Positions 61,847-64,000 of a stretch of 64,000 bases of DNA are shown in pieces (positions within the stretch are counted from its first letter, which is position 1; each line of letters begins with the position of its first letter). The stretch comes from Burkholderiales bacterium. Its GTDB lineage: Bacteria > Pseudomonadota > Gammaproteobacteria > Burkholderiales > Burkholderiaceae_C. The position numbers and the translations under genes are program-made. The notes below the pieces were generated by a model, which did not search any database, was not told the DNA's origin, and worked only from the letters and a program-made list of their open reading frames with translations. The stretch is from positions 48,439-112,438 of the forward strand of contig JACRAZ010000087.1 of assembly GCA_016213205.1 (NCBI GenBank), read 5' to 3'.

Positions 61847-63394
61847 GTGGCCTGGCAGAAAGAACTGGACGAACTGGCCCTGCGCCAGCAATTGGCCGCC
61901 CGCATGGGCGGGGAAGACAAGCTGCGCCGTCACCGTGATGCCGGACGGCTGCCGGTGCGCGAGCGCGTGGCCCTGCTGGTGGACGCTGGCAGCTTCGTCG
62001 AACTGGGGGGCCTGGCCGGCAGCGGCGAGTACGACGGCGAAGGGCGCCTGACCGGCTTCACCCCCTCGAACCTGGTGCTGGGGCGTGCGCGCATCGGCGG
62101 CCGCCCCGCCGTGGTGGTGGGCGACGACTTCACGGTGCGCGGCGGCGCCAACGATGGTGCGGTGGGCGACAAGATGATCGTCGCCGAGCAGATGGCGCAG
62201 GAACTGCGGCTGCCGCTGGTGCGCCTGGTGGACGGCACCGGCGGCGGTGGCTCGGTGAAGAACATCGAGCTCAAGGGCCACACGCTGCTGCCCAAGCTGA
62301 AGTCATGGCCCTACATCGCCCAATCGCTGGCCACCGTGCCCGTGGTGGCGCTGGGCCTGGGCTCGGTGGCTGGCCTGGGCGCGGCGCGGGTGTCGGCCAG
62401 CCACTATTCGGTGATGGTGCGCGAAACCTCGCAGCTCTTCGTCGCCGGCCCGCCGGTGGTGGCGCGCACCGGGCAGGACATCGGCAAGGAAGATCTCGGC
62501 GGCAGCCGCATCCACACCCGCAATGGCGTGGTCGACGACGAGGCCGATTCCGAGGAAGACGCGTTTGCGAGGGCGCGGCGCTTCCTGTCGTACCTGCCCT
62601 CGTCGGTGTTCGAGCTGCCCCCGCGCATCGACACCGGCCGCACCAGCAGCGCCGACCCGCTGGCGCTGCGCCGCGCGATCCCCGAGAACCCGCGTTCGGT
62701 CTACAAGGTGCGGCCCATCGTCGAGGCGCTGGTCGACGACGGTTCCTTCATGGAGATCGGCCGCCACTGGGGCAAGGCCATCGCGGCCGGCCTCGCGCGC
62801 ATCGACGGCTGGCCGGTGCTGGTGGTGGCCAGTGATCCCTACCACTACGGTGGCGCCTGGGACAAGCAGACCGCCGAGAAGTACACCCGCATGGTGGACC
62901 TGGCGCAACTGTTCCACCTGCCGGTGCTGAACCTGGTGGATGTGCCGGGCTTTCGCATCGGCCTGGAGGCCGAGGTGGAAGGGGTGATGCGCGCCGGCGT
63001 TCGGGCCCTCACCGCGGTGGCGCAGAGCACGGTGCCCTGGTGCACGGTGATCATCCGCAAGGCCTTCGGCGTGGCCGGCGGCGGGCATCAGCATGCGGGG
63101 CGCTTTGCCTTCCGCTATGCCTGGCCCTCGGCGCAATGGGGCTCGCTGCCGATCGAAGGCGGGCTGGAGGTGGCCTACAAGGCGCAGATCGAGGCTGCAC
63201 CCGACCCCGCCGCCGAGCGCGACCGCATCGAGGCCCACGTGCGCGGCCTGTGTTCGCCGTTCCGCAGCGCCGAGGCCTTCGTGATCGAGGACATCATCGA
63301 CCCGGCGAGCACCCGCGAACGCCTGCTCGAGTTCGCCAACCTGGCAGCGCCGCTGCGCCAGCCCGGTGCCATGCAGGCCGGCTGGCGGCCCTGA
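61847..63394 (+). CDS. Acyl-CoA carboxylase carboxyltransferase (beta) subunit
   Basis: 515 residues from the GTG at 61847, chosen because GAAGGAG lies 9 bases upstream; a GTG at 61787 overlapping the previous stop would add 20 Pro-rich residues. The N- and C-terminal crotonase-like halves are both present, with VDGTGGGGSVKNIELKGHTL and LVDVPGFRIGLEAEVEGV. The pattern matches biotin-dependent propionyl-, methylcrotonyl- or geranyl-CoA carboxylase beta subunits (PccB/LiuB class). It needs an alpha subunit with biotin and carboxylase domains, which is not in this window. Next to a CoA-transferase and Bug protein it suggests an organic-acid catabolic route. Confidence 0.9.
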   Translation: MAWQKELDELALRQQLAARMGGEDKLRRHRDAGRLPVRERVALLVDAGSFVELGGLAGSGEYDGEGRLTGFTPSNLVLGRARIGGRPAVVVGDDFTVRGGANDGAVGDKMIVAEQMAQELRLPLVRLVDGTGGGGSVKNIELKGHTLLPKLKSWPYIAQSLATVPVVALGLGSVAGLGAARVSASHYSVMVRETSQLFVAGPPVVARTGQDIGKEDLGGSRIHTRNGVVDDEADSEEDAFARARRFLSYLPSSVFELPPRIDTGRTSSADPLALRRAIPENPRSVYKVRPIVEALVDDGSFMEIGRHWGKAIAAGLARIDGWPVLVVASDPYHYGGAWDKQTAEKYTRMVDLAQLFHLPVLNLVDVPGFRIGLEAEVEGVMRAGVRALTAVAQSTVPWCTVIIRKAFGVAGGGHQHAGRFAFRYAWPSAQWGSLPIEGGLEVAYKAQIEAAPDPAAERDRIEAHVRGLCSPFRSAEAFVIEDIIDPASTRERLLEFANLAAPLRQPGAMQAGWRP

Positions 63395-63447
63395 TCGCAA
63401 GCCGTGCCGGCGACCTCGCGGGGGCCGATGGGCACAATGCCCGGGTG

Positions 63448-64000
63448 ATGATCGATCCATCGCCTGCGGCTGCGTCCTTGGCCGGCGCGGGGGCGCTGTC
63501 GGGCTACCGTGAATGGCCGCTGCCGCCGGCGCTGCAGGCACGCATCGAGGCCGGCTGGACCTTCCGCGCCGGGGCGCGCGCGCTCTACTGCGTCCCCCCG
63601 GACGGGCGCATCGACCTCGTGCTGCGCGCCCGGGTGGACTCGGACGGCCGCCTGAGCCAGCTGCGCGCCGTGATCGCCGGGCCCGGCTGGCAACCCAGCT
63701 GGGTGCCCGCCGATGCCCACACGCTGATGGCCGGGCTGCGCTTCGTGCCGGGCTGGGGCGGGGCCTGCCTCGGGGTGGACCCGGCCGAGCTGCGCGGGCG
63801 GGTGCTGTTGGGCGAGGCCGCCGAGCGCATCGTGCGCCGCTGTACGCCCGGCCTGCTGCGCCTGCGCACACAGGCGCAGCTGCCTGAGGCCCTGGCCGCC
63901 GCGGCCTGCACCCTGGCGGCCAGGGCGCAGCCGGCGGGCGGCGAGGCGCGCGCCGCCGCCGCCGCGGCCGTGCTGGCCGCGGAGCCGGGCCTGCCGGTGC
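63448..64000 (+). CDS. AraC-family regulator, 5' part (cut by window end)
   Basis: 184 residues are visible from an ATG at 63448 (a GTG precedes it directly in frame). The N-terminal pattern (YREWPLPPALQARIEAGWTF, ALYCVPPDGRIDLVLRARV, FVPGWGGACLGVDPAELRG) matches the sensor domain of AraC-type regulators with a DUF6597-like N-terminus; the DNA-binding part is beyond the window. It may regulate the upstream carboxyltransferase or genes further on. Confidence 0.7.
   Translation, partial: MIDPSPAAASLAGAGALSGYREWPLPPALQARIEAGWTFRAGARALYCVPPDGRIDLVLRARVDSDGRLSQLRAVIAGPGWQPSWVPADAHTLMAGLRFVPGWGGACLGVDPAELRGRVLLGEAAERIVRRCTPGLLRLRTQAQLPEALAAAACTLAARAQPAGGEARAAAAAAVLAAEPGLPV

Overview
The window is a high-GC, gene-dense chromosomal segment. 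Protein content suggests a betaproteobacterium of the order Burkholderiales, probably near the Rubrivivax/Leptothrix/Ideonella group. The clues are a PEP-CTERM protein, a Bug/TctC binding protein, the gmk-rpoZ-spoT order, a fused isobutyryl-CoA mutase, and a GC-rich palindromic repeat resembling dispersed repeats of that order. This placement is inferred from gene content only. No tRNA, rRNA, insertion sequence, integrase or CRISPR array was seen.

Layout. 1-8.3 kb (minus strand): a patatin/cyclic-nucleotide-domain protein cut by the window edge, a phenylpyruvate/indolepyruvate decarboxylase, a flavin-binding PPOX protein, an AraC-GyrI regulator with an isochorismatase-like hydrolase, a PEP-CTERM protein and a secreted protein of unknown function. 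8.4-16.6 kb: a complete histidine-utilisation locus using the HutF/HutG route. hutC-hutD-hutI-hutG-hutF run divergently from hutU-hutH, across an intergenic region with a palindromic HutC operator and two overlapping promoters. hutH carries an in-frame palindromic repeat. 16.7-19.9 kb: a tightly linked cytosolic M4-like metalloprotease and a ComEC-like metallo-beta-lactamase-fold protein. 20-27.4 kb: an amine oxidase, a nitrate/sulfonate/taurine-type ABC transporter with an SPFH lipoprotein gene inside its operon, a secreted MBL hydrolase and an RTX-like protein.

27.5-37 kb (minus): an NTF2-like protein, then a compact caspase-like/TraB-GumN/Ser-Thr kinase/OmpA-like cluster, then the B12-dependent fused mutase IcmF. 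37-39.6 kb: an AraC regulator, GreB and a Crp-type regulator. 39.8-47.6 kb (plus): the most unusual locus. A BBE-type FAD oxidase is followed by a LodA-like quinoprotein oxidase split over two overlapping genes, the second fused to a VioB-type ferritin-like domain. A radical-SAM/SPASM maturase and a LodB/QhpG-like flavoprotein come next. Together they look like a modified-enzyme biosynthesis system of the cysteine tryptophylquinone type.

47.4-57 kb (minus): a large cyclase/AAA/TPR signalling protein, a GNAT acetyltransferase, spoT, rpoZ, gmk and a hybrid sensor kinase. 57-64 kb: a 472-base non-coding stretch with strong inverted repeats, TetR and IclR regulators, a two-subunit 3-oxoacid CoA-transferase, a Bug binding protein, a biotin-dependent carboxyltransferase subunit and the start of an AraC gene. 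The last group looks like an organic-acid catabolic island. A near-identical 15-base box lies upstream of the Crp-type gene and upstream of the LodA-like operon, and a symmetrical version lies upstream of the GNAT gene. This suggests one local regulator may link them.
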